Source: Betaproteobacteria bacterium (GTDB lineage: Bacteria; Pseudomonadota; Gammaproteobacteria; Burkholderiales; Rhodocyclaceae). From it: a DNA stretch of 6,263 nucleotides. Where the stretch lies: positions 1-6,263 of the forward strand of contig BNUD01000116.1 in NCBI GenBank assembly GCA_025997095.1, given 5' to 3'. Positions 5,399 to 6,263 of the stretch are shown here, piece after piece. Position 1 is the stretch's first letter. Each line of letters begins with the position of its first letter. The translations under genes were made by a program, and so were the position numbers. A model generated the notes under the pieces. It saw only the letters and a list, made by a program, of their open reading frames with translations. It was not told the DNA's origin and ran no database searches.

Positions 5399-6263
5399 TC
5401 AAATCTGAAGTGCAACACTGAGTTGCAAGTTGCTGATTTCACGTGAGTATACCTCGAAAGGGATTTCATAATTGAGGCATCTGCGTGGGCGGTTGTTAAG
5501 TTGATCGGCAATGGCGTTGAGATAGCCCTGAGAGAAGAGCGAGAGGTCAATGCCTTTGGGGAGGTATTGCCGGATAAGACCATTCATGTTTTCGTTGGCA
5601 GGGCGCTGCCACGGGCTATGCGGATCGGCGAAGTAGACATTGATTTTCACTCGTTTTGCGAGTGTTTCATGGCAAGCCATCTCGCGTCCCTGATCGTAAT
5701 TCCGATTTGCATTAGAAGCGATACTTTGTCGACTTCGCCTTGCCGTGCAAGAGCACTGTCTTCGGGCAGTCTTCGCGTCTCGCTTCTAATGCGAATCGGA
5801 ATAAGTCATGCTTTTACGCACACATGCAGGGACATGGCGGAAGCGGCGGGTGAAAAAGGCTTCCAGCGTGGCTTGTGCGGAGGCGTCCGTCATTTTGGCG
5901 AGGATCACGTAGCGGCTCTTACGCTCAACCAGCGTGCCGACCGAACTGCGGTTGCCAGCCCCTTTGATGAGATCCCCTTCCCAGTGACCAGGAACCTGAC
6001 GTGCGGCGACCTCAACGGGGCGCAGGTGAATGGAAGTCATGTTCGGCAGCGCCCCCCGGCGATCTTTACCCGCCGAGCGGGATTTACGAGCCTTGTGAGC
6101 ACAACGCAACTGTACGATCAGCTCGCGGCGCAACTCGCCACGCGGCAAGGCGTAAAGCGCGCAATAAATGGTTTCATGAGCGATGTGCCAGTCGGGTTTG
6201 TCAGGGTGCATGTGTCGCAGTCTGCCTGCAATTTGCTGCGGCGACCAGCTTTGTTCAAGCAGA
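5399..6263 (-). pseudogene. IS30-family transposase, interrupted by a MITE, 5' end outside the window
   Basis: The visible protein begins LLEQSWSPQQIAGRLR...HETIYCALY, the region after the helix-turn-helix in IS30 transposases; perhaps 70-90 N-terminal residues lie beyond the edge. The catalytic DDE core is recognisable: first Asp in GHWEGD (codon 5974-5972), second Asp in TYDQGRE (codon 5695-5693) and Glu in ANENMNG (codon 5593-5591), with 33 residues between the last two, as in the IS30 DD(33)E signature. It ends with NNRPRRCLNYEIPFEVYSRE and a TGA at 5399. Between the Tyr and Asp codons of TYDQG the gene is interrupted by a 102-bp inverted-repeat element plus a 3-bp duplication. Removing these 105 bp restores an unbroken frame of about 252 visible residues. 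The only break in the frame is a TAG at 5788-5786 supplied by the insert. The 3' part could start again at the ATG at 5680, but that product lacks two catalytic aspartates. Confidence 0.9.
5700..5801. mobile_element. 102-bp MITE-like element inserted in the IS30 transposase
   Basis: The 22-bp terminal inverted repeats (5700-5721 and 5780-5801) start TTCCGATT, continue GCATTAGAAGCGA and differ at one position (T or C at position 9). The matching extends weakly to about 25 bp. The element is flanked by TAA on both sides (5697-5699 and 5802-5804), and deleting the element plus one TAA rebuilds the transposase reading frame exactly, which confirms a 3-bp target duplication. The 58-bp interior has no gene; it contains GTCTTCG twice (5758-5764 and 5769-5775). 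With no transposase of its own it must have been moved in trans. The TAA duplication fits a TNA target preference, as in the IS1031 group of the IS5 family, but other families make 3-bp duplications, so the parent is unknown. Confidence 0.88.

Larger units (their letters stand above)
5392..6263 (-). mobile_element. IS30-family insertion sequence, 3' part, running off the right edge
   Basis: The element is identified by its IS30-type transposase, read leftward. Its end toward the DUF1640 gene is probably near 5392: the sequence GGCGGTTTCAAATCTGAAG (5392-5410) overlaps the transposase stop (5399-5401) and looks like a terminal inverted repeat, as is common in this family. The opposite end is outside the window, so neither the inverted repeat pair nor the target duplication can be confirmed. 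The insertion lies only a few bases beyond the DUF1640 terminator. Confidence 0.7.

Noticed and set aside
5700..5801. Inverted-repeat unit in the IS30 gene as a CRISPR repeat or integron attC site
   Set aside because: There are no tandem repeats or spacers, the ends are long simple inverted repeats, and a direct TAA target duplication with a restored host frame shows a transposition event.
1..6263. tRNA, rRNA or CRISPR array
   Set aside because: No tRNA-like cloverleaf with a conserved T-loop, no rRNA-like sequence and no regular repeat-spacer pattern was seen on reading both strands.

Overview
The window is a GC-rich piece of a bacterial chromosome, most likely from a beta- or gammaproteobacterium. 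The support is an AlgC-type phosphomannomutase/phosphoglucomutase, a full-length bacterial alanyl-tRNA synthetase, a TacT-like GNAT relic, a DUF1640 small protein and an IS30-family transposase. The species cannot be read from the sequence.

The left two thirds are housekeeping. A phosphohexomutase gene (168-1538, +) faces a complete alaS (1747-4362, -). The 208-bp gap between the two stop codons is packed with inverted repeats: a nested, REP-like palindrome at 1545-1612, competing hairpins at 1652-1699, and a 9-bp GC-rich stem-loop beside the alaS stop. Upstream of alaS, an 11-bp perfect inverted repeat (4376-4386 and 4414-4424) brackets a TAGAAT -10-like element, a layout that recalls the palindromic autoregulatory site described for E. 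coli alaS.

The right third is accessory and decayed. A run of four adjacent hairpins (4456-4578), the last followed by TCAA, resembles the right end of an IS200/IS605-type element that has lost its genes. It abuts a broken TacT-like GNAT toxin gene (about 4601-4918) that lacks its N-terminus, has an in-frame internal deletion of the acetyl-CoA-binding core, and has no antitoxin next to it. An intact small membrane-anchored coiled-coil DUF1640 gene follows (5067-5345), with its own ribosome binding site and a good intrinsic terminator.

From about 5392 to the right edge lies an IS30-family element on the minus strand. Its transposase is interrupted just before the second catalytic aspartate by a 102-bp MITE-like insertion (5700-5801) with 22-bp terminal inverted repeats and a TAA target duplication. 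The total insertion is 105 bp (35 codons), so the transposase frame is kept and only one TAG, inside the MITE terminal repeat, breaks it. This nested insertion is the best-supported unusual structure here. I see no clear undescribed multi-gene system; the novelty is in the MITE, the repeats and the regulatory palindrome.
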